Source: Frankia sp. R82 (GTDB lineage Bacteria; Actinomycetota; Actinomycetes; Frankiales; Frankiaceae). From it: DNA of 57,262 nucleotides. Position 1 is the first letter of the stretch; every line of letters starts with the position of its first letter. The notes under the pieces were generated by a model. The model ran no database searches. It was given only the letters and a program-made list of their open reading frames with translations, and had not been told where the DNA came from. The position numbers and the translations under genes were made by a program. This document shows positions 44,772-53,143 of the stretch, one piece after another. Where the stretch lies: the NCBI RefSeq assembly GCF_023716925.1, contig NZ_JAMQQG010000280.1, forward strand, positions 1-57,262, in the 5' to 3' direction.

Positions 44772-46256
44772 ATGATCGGTCAGGATGATCCGTACCGCGG
44801 TTCCGCGGACGCCGACGACCCCGCCGCACCGAACGCCGCATGGGCCGAACGGTCCGTGCGTCCCGCGCAGGTCGGTGGCTGGCGTCCGGAGGTCGGCGTG
44901 CGGCCGACCCGGGACGCTGGCCCCGAGGCGGCGGGGAAGCCGAAGCCGTCTGACACCTCAGGTGTACCGGGAACATCGGGTGTAGCGGGAACCTCGGGTA
45001 ACTCTGGAACATTTGGTACACCTGGTACGGCTCGTACGGCTGTGGGAGCAGGGGAGGAGGTGGTCGGGGTCATGGCGGGAACCGAAGCGCGCGATCCGGC
45101 GCAGCTGTGGTCGATCGCAGGCTCCTGGCCGCATGCCGGCCCCACGTTCGACCTGCCGCCCGACCCCACCCCACCCCCCGTTCCAGCCGGGTATCCGGCC
45201 GGAGGAGCGGCCGTGTCGGCATCGGCATCGCTGGCGGTGCAGGTGCCTGGGGTCGGGGCGGGATCGGAGCCGGCAGGGTTGGAGCCGGCAGGGTCGGAGC
45301 CGGCAGGGTTGGAGCCGGCAGGGTTGGAGCCGGCAGGGTTGGAGCCGGCGGAGTCGGAGGATCCGTGGCGGGCCGCCCTGCGTTACCGGCAGCTGCTCGG
45401 CACCTCCGATGTGGTGCGCGCCCGGGCGGGGCGCGACGCGCACCACCGGCGGCAGGGCAGCCAGGCCCAGGCCCGGCGCCACCGGGAGGCCGCCGCGGAG
45501 ATCCGCTCGCGGGTCGAGGGCGTGTGGGGCCAGGTGGCCGAGCCCCTGGTCCAGTACGGACTGACCGACCTCGACCAGCTACGTCCCACCGAACCGGCCA
45601 GCACGGCCAGCACGGCCGGGGCGGTGAAACTCACCAAGGGCGGCGCCCCGGCGGGAGGCCACGGCGCGGGTGACAGCGCCGGCCGGCGTCGACGGCGGGC
45701 CGCCCGGCCGCTGGCCCGTTCGGGACATGCCGGCGTGGGCGGTACGGGCGGCACGGCCGGCGCGGATCATTCGGGTGGCGGGCTGGTCGACCCGCGTACG
45801 GCGCCGCGGCAGGCCTACGAGCTGTGCCTGGACGCGATGAGCAAGGCCGCGGAGCTACGGGCGGTCAGCAGGGGCGCCGCGTCGGCGTCCGCGGGGCTGA
45901 TGACGGCGCTGGCGAGCCTGCTCAGCCTCGCCGTCGTCGGGCTGTTGCGGGTGTTCGCCCACGCCCCCGGGATGCCGTGCATCGTCGGTGCCGCACTGGT
46001 TGCCGCGGGTCTGGTGGCTGCGGCCGCCGGGCTGGAGGTCGGGGTGAAGCCGATCGCCCGGGCCGGCATGCTGGGTGCGGGCTGCGCGGCGGTGGCCGTG
46101 CTCGCGACGTTCCGACTGGCGCCCACCGACGCGGTGGCCGTCGCCGGCTCACTCGTCGCGCTCGCCGCCGCGGCCCGGTTCGGTCTGGGCGTCGGCGCGC
46201 CGGCGGAGCCACCGGCGCAGGCCGGTTCGCGCAGCGGTGCTTCCAGGAAGGGATGA
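44772..46256 (+). CDS. membrane protein with long disordered N-terminus
   Basis: 494 residues from ATG 44772, eleven bases after the ATPase stop; the ribosome-binding site (GGTAGG) is weak. Residues 1-195 are disordered with GTSG-type and EPAGL repeats. Residues about 200-260 are charged and helical (DPWRAALRYRQLLGTSDVVR, RHREAAAEIRSRVEGVWGQ). The C-terminal third has four hydrophobic helices: LMTALASLLSLAVVGLLRVF, PCIVGAALVAAGLVAAAAGL, GMLGAGCAAVAVLATF and VAVAGSLVALAAAARFGLG. Not recognised as a family. Gene order suggests it is the membrane partner of the ATPase. Confidence 0.72.
   Translation: MIGQDDPYRGSADADDPAAPNAAWAERSVRPAQVGGWRPEVGVRPTRDAGPEAAGKPKPSDTSGVPGTSGVAGTSGNSGTFGTPGTARTAVGAGEEVVGVMAGTEARDPAQLWSIAGSWPHAGPTFDLPPDPTPPPVPAGYPAGGAAVSASASLAVQVPGVGAGSEPAGLEPAGSEPAGLEPAGLEPAGLEPAESEDPWRAALRYRQLLGTSDVVRARAGRDAHHRRQGSQAQARRHREAAAEIRSRVEGVWGQVAEPLVQYGLTDLDQLRPTEPASTASTAGAVKLTKGGAPAGGHGAGDSAGRRRRRAARPLARSGHAGVGGTGGTAGADHSGGGLVDPRTAPRQAYELCLDAMSKAAELRAVSRGAASASAGLMTALASLLSLAVVGLLRVFAHAPGMPCIVGAALVAAGLVAAAAGLEVGVKPIARAGMLGAGCAAVAVLATFRLAPTDAVAVAGSLVALAAAARFGLGVGAPAEPPAQAGSRSGASRKG
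45264..45353 (+). repeat. six 15-bp in-frame repeats (EPAG)
   Basis: Six units of (T/C)(C/T)GGAGCCGGCAGGG encode SEPAG or LEPAG. They lie in the disordered N-terminus of the membrane protein. Confidence 0.85.
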
Positions 46257-46262
46257 AAACGG

Positions 46263-46526
46263 GTGTCAGGCACGATCGCCGACGTCAAGGCACAGCTCGA
46301 CGAGGCGTTTCGGCGGACCGAGGAGGTCGCCGGTCAGCTCGAGGGTGCCCTCGGCATGCTCGAGGAGGCGCAGGCGATGGTGATCGCGGCGACCGACGGC
46401 AGTGATCACCGAGCGGTCGAACAACTGACCAGTGCGCTGGTGGAGACGCGTGACACACTCCAGATGTCGCTGGCGTCCCTGGGCTCCGCCGTCCAGGAGG
46501 TTCGGGACTACCGCGACGGGCTGTAG
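46263..46526 (+). CDS. small helical-hairpin protein, WXG100-like in size
   Basis: 87 residues from GTG 46263, seven bases after the membrane-protein stop, with AAGGGATG upstream. It is predicted almost wholly helical: SGTIADVKAQLDEAFRRTEE and on to VIAATDG, a turn at TDGSDHRAVE, then QLTSALVETRDTLQMSLASL and VQEVRDYRDGL. Two helices of about 40 residues with a central turn match the size and shape of WXG100 secretion substrates, but the W-x-G turn and a C-terminal Y-x3-D/E signal are absent (the end reads DYRDGL). Similar small proteins are annotated as DUF6244 in actinobacteria; I am not certain of that assignment. Confidence 0.75.
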   Translation: MSGTIADVKAQLDEAFRRTEEVAGQLEGALGMLEEAQAMVIAATDGSDHRAVEQLTSALVETRDTLQMSLASLGSAVQEVRDYRDGL

Positions 46527-46800
46527 GCCATCGTCTGGTCACCATCGGTGCAGGTACGGGAGGCGTCGGGTGGACCTGCCGGCCCGGCGGGGCGGCGGTC
46601 GTCGCGCTGAGATGGATGCTGGCCGGTCGTCAGTAATCCGGTGAAGGTCTGGGTAACAACCATCTGGGCGCCCCGCAACGCGGTGCATCCGGGTCCGGGG
46701 CTCACTACAGTCCGGATTGTCCCCGTGCGCCCCTGCGCTGGCGCCGGCCGGGGCTCCGGGACGTCCAAGTACTGCCCGTGACCAGGAGGCCACATCCGTC

Positions 46801-48321
46801 GTGTCGGACTTCAACCCCCTCGACCTGCCACTTGTACTCCTGTCCAATCGCGGCCCTGTCAGCTTCGACCGGGATGCCTCCGGTCGCACCGTCGGCCGGG
46901 GCGCCGGCGGTCTCGTCTCCGCCCTGTCCGGGCTCGCCGAACACCTCGATGACGCCGTGTGGGTGTGCGGCGCGGCCAGCGAGGAGGACACCGCCGTCGC
47001 CGGGGAGAACCCCGGCAGTTCCATCCTCGTCCAGACCCATCCCCAACCCCATCTGGTGGACGGTGAACCCGACGGCCCCGCGATCCGGGTGCGGCTCGTC
47101 GTCACCGACCCGGCGGCCTATGCGGATTTCTACAGCGTCTGGTCCAACCCGATCCTGTGGTTCATCCAGCACGGCCTGTACGGCCGCTCGCTGTCGCCGG
47201 TGCTCACCCGCGCCGAGCACGACGCGTTCGAAAACGGCTATGCGGCGGTCAACCGGGCCTACGCCGACGCGGTCGTCGACGAGGTCCGCGCCCGCGGCGG
47301 CAAGGCTCTGGTCCTGCTGCAGGACTACCACTTCTACCTGGTGGCCGACTGGGTCCGGGAGCAGTGCCCCGATGTCGTGCTCACCCACTTCGTCCACATT
47401 CCCTGGCCCGGCCCGGACGAATGGCGCATCCTGCCCGCCGAAATCCGCGAACGGCTGCTGCGTGGCCTGCTCGGCAGCGACGTCGTCGGCTTCCACACCC
47501 GCCGCTACGCCCGCAACTTCGTGCTGTGCGCCGCGGAGCTGCTCGGACTGCCCGCCGATCTCGACCAGCTCACCGTCACCGTCGGCGACCGGGTGATCCG
47601 CGCTCGCTACTACCCGATCTCGGTGGACCCGGCCGCCCTCGACGCCACCCAGGCCTCCGAGGAGGTCGCCGCGCACGTCGCCATGCTGCGCTATCTCTTC
47701 CTCGACGACGACCGCCAGCTGCTGCTGCGCGTCGACCGGACCGATCCGAGCAAGAACGTCGTGCGCGGCTTTCTCGCCTTCGGCACCCTGCTCGACCAGC
47801 ACCCCGAACTGGTCGGACGGGTCAGCTTCCTCGCCCTGCTCCAGCCCAGCCGCACCGACGTCCCCGAGTACGCCGACTACATCGCCCTCATCGGCGGTGT
47901 CGTCGCCGAGATCAACGCCCGGCACACCAAGGAGGGCCGCCAGCCCATCGACCTGCGCATGGTCGAGGACTTCCCGCTCGCCGTCGCCGCCTACTCCATC
48001 TGCGACGTCCTGATCGTCAACGCGATCGCCGACGGCATGAACCTCGTCGCCAAGGAGGTCGCCGTCGTCAACCGCCGCGGCGGGGTCCTCGCCCTGTCCG
48101 AGATGGCCGGCGCGCACGAGGAGCTCGGGGAATTCGCCGTCACCCTGCAGCCCTTCGACGTGCAGCAGATGGCCGACGCCCTCTACACCGCCCTGACCAT
48201 GCCGATGGCCGAGCGCCACAGCCGCCTGGCCGCCGCCGCCGACCAGGTTCGTACCCACGACGTGCACCGCTGGCTCGACGACCAGATCGCCGACCTTCGG
48301 CGCATCGCCGGCTTCCTCTGA
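46801..48321 (+). CDS. otsA: trehalose-6-phosphate synthase (GT20)
   Basis: 506 residues from GTG 46801, twelve bases after GGAGG; the upstream part of the frame is Pro/Ala-rich. It begins PLVLLSNRGPVSFDRDASGR, with GGLVSALSGL for the donor loop, VLLQDYHFYLVADWVREQCP, THFVHIPWPGPDEWRILP, GSDVVGFHTRRYARNF, RVDRTDPSKNVVRGFLAF and DGMNLVAKEVAVVNRR near the C-terminus. It makes trehalose-6-phosphate from UDP-glucose (or GDP-glucose) and glucose-6-phosphate. A glucosylglycerol-phosphate synthase is the other GT20 option. No otsB is adjacent. Confidence 0.88.
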   Translation: MSDFNPLDLPLVLLSNRGPVSFDRDASGRTVGRGAGGLVSALSGLAEHLDDAVWVCGAASEEDTAVAGENPGSSILVQTHPQPHLVDGEPDGPAIRVRLVVTDPAAYADFYSVWSNPILWFIQHGLYGRSLSPVLTRAEHDAFENGYAAVNRAYADAVVDEVRARGGKALVLLQDYHFYLVADWVREQCPDVVLTHFVHIPWPGPDEWRILPAEIRERLLRGLLGSDVVGFHTRRYARNFVLCAAELLGLPADLDQLTVTVGDRVIRARYYPISVDPAALDATQASEEVAAHVAMLRYLFLDDDRQLLLRVDRTDPSKNVVRGFLAFGTLLDQHPELVGRVSFLALLQPSRTDVPEYADYIALIGGVVAEINARHTKEGRQPIDLRMVEDFPLAVAAYSICDVLIVNAIADGMNLVAKEVAVVNRRGGVLALSEMAGAHEELGEFAVTLQPFDVQQMADALYTALTMPMAERHSRLAAAADQVRTHDVHRWLDDQIADLRRIAGFL

Positions 48322-48543
48322 ACCTGAACCTGAACTGCCCTCGCCGAGCCGACGCCCGCCGGCGTCAGGCCGGGGGCCGGAGGGCTCGGGTGACGGGGGC
48401 CGGATGGACCGGCCAACAGTGGTGGGCATCCCGGGCCCGCGGGACGGGTTCGCGGGTAGGGTCGCATCGGGAACGAGGCACGCCGGGGCGTGCCGCCACT
48501 GGGCGGTCGGCCGGCGGCTGCGGCGCAAGGACGGGAGTGGTAC

Positions 48544-48735
48544 GTGAGCGAGACCGGTCACCACAAGGCGAACAGGGGTTCGTGGCTTGCGGTGTTTCTG
48601 ATCATCGCGGGCTTCGTGGTCGGGGCGGTTGCCCTTCCGCTGGCCTCGACGCCGCTGTGGATCGTGACCGCCGTGCTGCTGGTCGGCGGGGCTGCGATCG
48701 CGCTGGCCGCCCGCATCATGGAGCAGGCCTACTAG
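48544..48735 (+). CDS. small two-helix membrane protein (HGxxPAAW-type)
   Basis: 63 residues from GTG 48544, with GGACGGGAG before it. After HHKANRGSW comes a membrane helix LAVFLIIAGFVVGAVALPLA and a second, PLWIVTAVLLVGGAAIALAA. The H-x-x-x-x-x-x-W entry and helix pair resemble the actinobacterial HGxxPAAW small membrane family. Its stop overlaps the stop of sixA on the other strand. Function unknown. Confidence 0.7.
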   Translation: MSETGHHKANRGSWLAVFLIIAGFVVGAVALPLASTPLWIVTAVLLVGGAAIALAARIMEQAY

Positions 48736-49259
48736 CTCGACCCGGCGGATTCCCGCAGCTCGCGAGGGGTGACGAACGCGGCCAGCCGGGTGACGGCCTG
48801 GCCGAGTTCGGCCCAACGGGGCACGATGAGATCCTCGACGGCGAGCGCCGCCGTCGGGAAGGTGGGAATCCGCGGTCGGTCGGCCTCGGCGAGCAGGGCC
48901 ACCGCGAGGGTGTGGATGCCGGGATTGTGCCCGACGAGCAGGACGGTCGGCACTCCGTCGTCCACGTCGCGGAGCCGGTCTAGCAGGGTCTGGGCCTCGG
49001 CGAGATAGAGCCGGTCCTCCAGGACGACGGGCACGCCCGCCGGCAACGCTCCCGCGATTTCCTCGACGGTCTGCCGGGTGCGCAGGGCCGCTGAGCACAG
49101 GACGAGATCCGGGGTGAGAGCGTGCTCACGCAGATGGTCGGCAACCAGGGCGCACGCCTTTCGGCCGGATGCGGACAGCGGTCGCTCGATATCGGGCGTC
49201 TCGCCTTCGGCCCAGTCGGACTTGGCGTGGCGCAGCAACAACAACCGGTGCGCCGCCAT
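48732..49259 (-). CDS. sixA: phosphohistidine phosphatase SixA-like
   Basis: 175 residues. The N-terminus RLLLLRHAKSDWAEGE holds the R-H-x-K-S motif of SixA. The second histidine lies in VLLVGHNPGIHTLAVAL. Family members remove phosphate from histidine-phosphotransfer proteins; in actinobacteria the target is unknown. ATG 49259 has no clear ribosome-binding site. Confidence 0.92.
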   Translation of the reverse strand: MAAHRLLLLRHAKSDWAEGETPDIERPLSASGRKACALVADHLREHALTPDLVLCSAALRTRQTVEEIAGALPAGVPVVLEDRLYLAEAQTLLDRLRDVDDGVPTVLLVGHNPGIHTLAVALLAEADRPRIPTFPTAALAVEDLIVPRWAELGQAVTRLAAFVTPRELRESAGSS

Positions 49260-49948
49260 CAGCGCACCGGAGCCGGGTTCGGCTGGGCTCCATGTGCCCC
49301 GTTCACCGCCGTGTCCACCGCCGTCTCCCCGATGACCTGGTCGTCCGTGTCTGACTGCCCGATCGCAGCCGCACTGGTGCCACCCCCGCCTGGCTCAGCC
49401 TGCCAATGCGTGCCCCGCCCGTCAATGGTCCGCAGTGCCGTCCCGCGTCGTCCGAGGCCAGCTGGCGCCTCCGGCCCTGCGCCGTCCAGGGGAGCGGGCG
49501 GCACTGGCCTCGGGTCGTCCACAGCCACGCCGGTAACGGCGTCACGCACCGGCGGATGCCATACCATGCCCCGACTCGGACACACGGCGCATCGATATCT
49601 GCGCTCAGGGACGATCAATCAGTTCGGCGATTGGCATCTCGCGACCGCTGGGGCGTTGAGGTCAAGGTGACTGGAGGTCGTGGGTCCTTCTACCGGGAGG
49701 AAACACAAGAATGTCGGATTGAACCCGGTAGCAGGGCCACGAAGATCAACGCGCCGAACGAAAGTTCGCATCGCGAATAAACGGCGATGGCGACGGTGCG
49801 TGGCCGGCAGGCGGAAAGCGGCACCCGGAGCGCCGGAGTCGGTGCGGAGGATGGCGGTGGGCCGGGGCCCCGGCCGGGGTGGCCCGCCCGCCTGGCGGCG
49901 GTCAGCCGGGCGGGCGTGGCCGGGGCACTACGGTATCCGCGGTCGCGA
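49260..49948. other. 690 bases between sixA and whiB
   Basis: No convincing gene. It contains the hairpin repeat at 49682-49757. Frames are shadows without domains. Confidence 0.5.
49682..49757. repeat. intergenic hairpin repeat, family A, copy 2
   Basis: GGTCCTTCTACCGGG (49683-49697) pairs with CCCGGTAGCAGGGCC (49724-49738). Relative to copy 1 at 9920, the T-T mismatch is now C-G and another pair is U-G, so the stem is kept. The loop again begins with GAAAC and ends with TTGAA; the flank AGATC(A/G)AC is shared too. Confidence 0.65.
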
Positions 49949-50317
49949 TCAGCTCGCGACGGAGGTCGACAGCAGCAGGCGGTCAGCGAAAGCCAGTGCG
50001 TCGTCGGCGGACAGCCGTCCGCGGGGGACGACGGTGGCTCGTTCGTCCGAGGTCAGACCACCCCACACACCGTGCTCCTCCTGCCGGAAGATCGCGGTGG
50101 CGAGGCAGGGGCGCTGCACCGGGCACTCGGAGCAGATCTTGCGGGCGCGGGACTCGGCGGCGGCCCGGGCCTTGGTGTTGCGACCGTCCGGTGGGAAGAA
50201 GGCGTCGGGATCGCCATCGCGGCAGGCTGCCTCCTGGCGCCAGTAGGCGGGCCAACCGGCGCCGAAGGGCTGCGGCGGCAGATCACGCCCGGGCAGGACC
50301 GGTACGCCGGCGCTCAT
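49949..50317 (-). CDS. WhiB-family iron-sulfur regulator
   Basis: 122 residues from the ATG at 50317. Cysteines 32, 62, 65 and 71 fit C-x29-C-x2-C-x5-C, the [4Fe-4S] site. HGVWGGL at 82-88 is the WhiB turn. The C-terminus (PRGRLSADDALAFADRLLL) lacks the AT-hook of WhiB7. Its ATG overlaps the stop of a 31-codon upstream ORF (ATGA), so it may be translationally coupled. Confidence 0.93.
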   Translation of the reverse strand: MSAGVPVLPGRDLPPQPFGAGWPAYWRQEAACRDGDPDAFFPPDGRNTKARAAAESRARKICSECPVQRPCLATAIFRQEEHGVWGGLTSDERATVVPRGRLSADDALAFADRLLLSTSVAS

Positions 50318-50409
50318 CGTGCGCCGCCGCAGCCGAGGTGACACGCGGACGAGTGGATGCTGAGTGCGGTGACGACACGTGCGGGAAGCACGCTGAGCTG
50401 ACTGGGCAT
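50314..50409 (-). CDS. short ORF coupled to whiB
   Basis: A 31-codon ORF from ATG 50409, with AGGAGT five bases before, ending with a four-base overlap on the whiB start. The peptide MPSQLSVLPARVVTALSIHS continues to a Cys/Gly-rich end. Third-position GC is about 74 per cent, a little below the neighbours. The overlap and ribosome-binding site suggest a leader peptide that controls whiB translation; it could also be a chance frame. Confidence 0.5.
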   Translation of the reverse strand: MPSQLSVLPARVVTALSIHSSACHLGCGGAR

Positions 50410-51275
50410 ACCGACTCCTGCTGACGTTGCAAAGGCGGACACATGCTTTGCAGACCGCCACATCCGGCGTTGCGCGACACTCCAGACAGGCAGGTCAACC
50501 TTGGCGAGGCGAGATGTACTGCGTAGCCACGGGTTCGATTCCGGCGGAGCAGCACCTACCGGTGAACCGGGGTGTGGCTCCGCCTGGAAACGATCCCGTC
50601 TCGCCTCGTTAACCGAGGAACGTAGACGCCTCTCGACCGGATAGCAAGGGTTCCGGAACGCGAACGTCCGGAGCGGTCGACGGTCGTTCGAGAGGGGTCG
50701 GACGCGTCCGCGCCAGAGATCGTCGGGCCGCCGGAGACGATCGAATCGATCATGGCGAGAGGCGTCGGGCGGGCTCCGTCACCCGCGGGCCGGTGGGCGG
50801 GCCGGGGTCTGGAAGTACTGTTGGGCAGCGGAAACAGGCCATGGCAAGATCGCTGTCGGGTGTGGGACAACCGGCGGGTAGTCCCCCGTGCGGGGGTCTA
50901 CGATCGGTGTTCCAGCTAGCCTACGGGCCGATTACGGGCAGATGTCGAGTCCGCGAAGTCCGCCCGCCATGGCGCGTTCGGGCGGCCCATCGGGCCTAAA
51001 TGTGTTGAGAATTACATTTAATGCCTTTGCTGGAGCATGCGCGTGACGCCCCGTTCGGGGTAGCGCGCAGGCGGCAGGCCGGGGGGTGGACCCGCCATCC
51101 GGCCGTGCGCGGGCAGGTCCGCGGTGGATGCGGTCGGTCCGGTGGGGCGCCCGGCGCGGGAGTGCGCGGCGGTCCGCGGAGGCCGGCGTGGGATCAGGTC
51201 CGAGCCCGCGATGGGCAGCCTGGCGTCGGTGGCATCAGGGCCGGGCCGTGATGGGCGGTGTGGACCGGTGACGGA
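50410..51275. other. 870 bases upstream of whiB and downstream of the rhodanese gene
   Basis: No convincing gene on either strand. A locally AT-rich stretch lies at about 51000-51020 (GAATTACATTTAATG). The promoter of whiB and its leader ORF must lie in the left half. Confidence 0.5.
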
Positions 51276-51728
51276 TCAGTGGGCGGTGGTGCCGGGCCGG
51301 ACGGGCAGGCCGGCGGCGGCCCAGGCGTGAAAACCGCCGATCACATCGGTGGCCCGGGTCAGGCCGAGGTGCCGCAGTGCGTCGGCCGCGAGACTCGACG
51401 TGTAGCCCTCCGAGCAGATCACGATCACCTGGAGATCGTCACCGGTGGCGATCTCCAGTCGGGCATCGCTGGTCGGATCGAAGCGCCACTCCAACACATT
51501 GCGCTCGACGACGAGGGCGGCTGGAATCTCTCCCTCGGCGGCCCGCTGCGCGGCCGGTCGGATGTCCACCAGCACGCTGTGGTCGTCCGTTGCGAGCGCC
51601 TCGGCGGCGGCCTCGGGTTCCAGCCGGTGCAGCCGGGCCCGGGCTGCCGCGAGCATCGCGTCGATTCGGCTGCCACCCGCCGGCCTCGACGTCGGGTCGG
51701 CCCCGGACGCCGCGTGGGAGCTGGTCAA
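51276..51728 (-). CDS. rhodanese-domain protein
   Basis: 150 residues from the TTG at 51728, whose start overlaps the upstream stop (TTGA) with GGGGA before it. The single rhodanese domain reads HSVLVDIRPAAQRAAEGEIP, VIVICSEGYTSSLAADALRH with the catalytic cysteine loop CSEGYTSS, and VIGGFHAWAAAGLPV. It could transfer sulfane sulfur from products of cysteine breakdown, fitting its coupling to cysteine dioxygenase. Confidence 0.85.
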   Translation of the reverse strand: MTSSHAASGADPTSRPAGGSRIDAMLAAARARLHRLEPEAAAEALATDDHSVLVDIRPAAQRAAEGEIPAALVVERNVLEWRFDPTSDARLEIATGDDLQVIVICSEGYTSSLAADALRHLGLTRATDVIGGFHAWAAAGLPVRPGTTAH

Positions 51729-52459
51729 CGCGGGTCCCCGGTCGCCAGCACAGCCGCGGTGCGGGTCTGCGGTCGTGGAATCTCGGGCCCGGTCTCGACC
51801 GCCACCCCGGCGGCCGGCACCCCGACGGGCGTGGCGTCGGGGCAAGCGGCGTCGGCGGGGAGGTAGCGCAGGGGCAGCTCGGGCGGCGAGTAGGCGTGAA
51901 TCGTCGTCGCGAGTGCGGTGCCGCGGTTCGCGACCCGGTGCACATGGGCGATGTTGAAACCGACGCTGTCGCCGGATGTGTACGTCCGCTGGCCGACGAG
52001 TGACCAGGCACGGTCGTAGTGGTCCTCTTCGAGTACACCCTCGGCGACCGTCAGTGCGCCGAGTGCACCACCATGATCGTGAATCTCGGTCTGCTGCCCC
52101 GGGTACCAGCCGATCAGCCACACCTCGACCGTCGCGGACAGCAACAGCCGGGTGTACCAGCGCCGGTCGGGCTGGTGGTGAATGACGGGCCGCCACACCT
52201 GCGGGGCGCCGGCAATCGTGGCGGTCAGCGTGCGCAGCGTCGCCAGATCGACCCGTCCGGGCTCGTCGCTGAGGCAGCTCGGCGGCAGGAACACCGCCGG
52301 CTGGACGAGTGGCGCCAGTGTGGCCAGCGCGGCCAGCTCGGTGGACGGCGCCGGCCGCGCGGGCAGAGCCGGTTGGACGGGCAGAGCCGGTTGGACGGGC
52401 AGAGCCGGTTGGGCGAGCAGAGCCGGTTGGGCGAGCAGGGACGGATGCAGCAGAGGCAC
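51725..52459 (-). CDS. cysteine dioxygenase
   Basis: 244 residues from the GTG at 52459, with GGAGA five bases before. Cupin motif 1 is EIHDHGGALGAL with two iron ligands; motif 2 includes IAHVHRVANRGTALATTIHA with the third histidine. It oxidises cysteine to cysteine sulfinate. The first 40 residues hold five hexapeptides (LLAQPA type), outside the cupin. It is followed by a coupled rhodanese gene and preceded by a candidate cysteine leader peptide. Confidence 0.9.
   Translation of the reverse strand: MPLLHPSLLAQPALLAQPALPVQPALPVQPALPARPAPSTELAALATLAPLVQPAVFLPPSCLSDEPGRVDLATLRTLTATIAGAPQVWRPVIHHQPDRRWYTRLLLSATVEVWLIGWYPGQQTEIHDHGGALGALTVAEGVLEEDHYDRAWSLVGQRTYTSGDSVGFNIAHVHRVANRGTALATTIHAYSPPELPLRYLPADAACPDATPVGVPAAGVAVETGPEIPRPQTRTAAVLATGDPR
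52349..52438 (-). repeat. five in-frame 18-bp repeats in cysteine dioxygenase
   Basis: Units encode LLAQPA twice, LPVQPA twice and LPARPA. They sit between the start and the cupin. Confidence 0.85.
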
Positions 52460-52810
52460 AGAATCTCCAGGGGAGCGGACAGCGGTACGCCCGCGCCGTC
52501 GATCGCGAAACCGGTCGGGTACCTGTGGCAGGCTCGCCGGTCGGCCGGCGAAGCCGGGTGCACCGGGCACTGGCGTCGCCCGGACCAGGGAGGTAGCCGA
52601 ACGCAACGGCGGCGTGGCCTGGACGGATGCCCTGGGCAAAGACGCGGACCGCGACCTGAGCGCGCTACGGCGCAGTGAAGCCGTGGCCGACGCGGGTCAG
52701 GGCTGGAAGAACCGGAAGACGGGGGGCCTGCCCGGGCGAAGTCGACCTGCGGGTGCGGCCGGCGCGATCACCGTGCGGCCGATACCCGCCGACGGACCGA
52801 GGGCGGTGGC

Positions 52811-52897
52811 TCAACCCCGCCCGGTACAGGCCGCGCTGACGGCCCGGCCAAGGTCGGTCACGCGATCGCGGTGCAGAAAGAGGCGCGTCGCTGCCAT
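52811..52897 (-). CDS. candidate cysteine-responsive leader peptide
   Basis: A 28-residue ORF: MAATRLFLHRDRVTDLGRAV then SAACTGRG. It matches the pattern of actinobacterial leader peptides with basic-hydrophobic start, R/H-x-x-x-D-L-x-R and SAxC near the end, found upstream of cysteine and sulfur genes, where slow translation at the cysteine codon near the end affects downstream expression. It is on the strand of, and 352 bases upstream of, the cysteine dioxygenase gene. There is no ribosome-binding site; the -10 element six bases upstream suggests a leaderless transcript. Confidence 0.65.
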   Translation of the reverse strand: MAATRLFLHRDRVTDLGRAVSAACTGRG

Positions 52898-52903
52898 GCG
52901 CAC

Positions 52904-52909
52904 AGTGTA
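52904..52909 (-). promoter_or_regulatory. -10 element for the leader-peptide transcript
   Basis: Read on the minus strand TACACT fits TAnnnT and ends six bases before the ATG at 52897, so transcription would start at or next to the A of the ATG. No -35 consensus is seen. Confidence 0.5.
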
Positions 52910-53143
52910 CGACGGCCCGGCCGCGGACGGTGCGTCCAGCCGGCCCGCCCCGACCGGGCGTGGCGCGGTGGAGGTGGGAGATACGGGGTGCCGCGTTGGT
53001 GTTTCCCTGGGTGATCCTGGTGGATATCCTCCGAGACAGCGTGAACCGCTTCGGCGATCCCCGTCCCGCGAGGCCGGATGGGGCGGCGCGGTGCGTCGGC
53101 GGGTACGGGGTGCGTCGGCGGGTAGCGGAGAGGGACGGCCAGG

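Larger units (their letters stand above)
52460..53143. other. 680-base region holding the cysteine leader
   Basis: Contains the leader peptide at 52811-52897. Between it and the cysteine dioxygenase start (about 350 bases) is probably transcribed leader RNA. No other gene is convincing; the right end must hold the promoter of the DevS-like gene. Confidence 0.5.
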
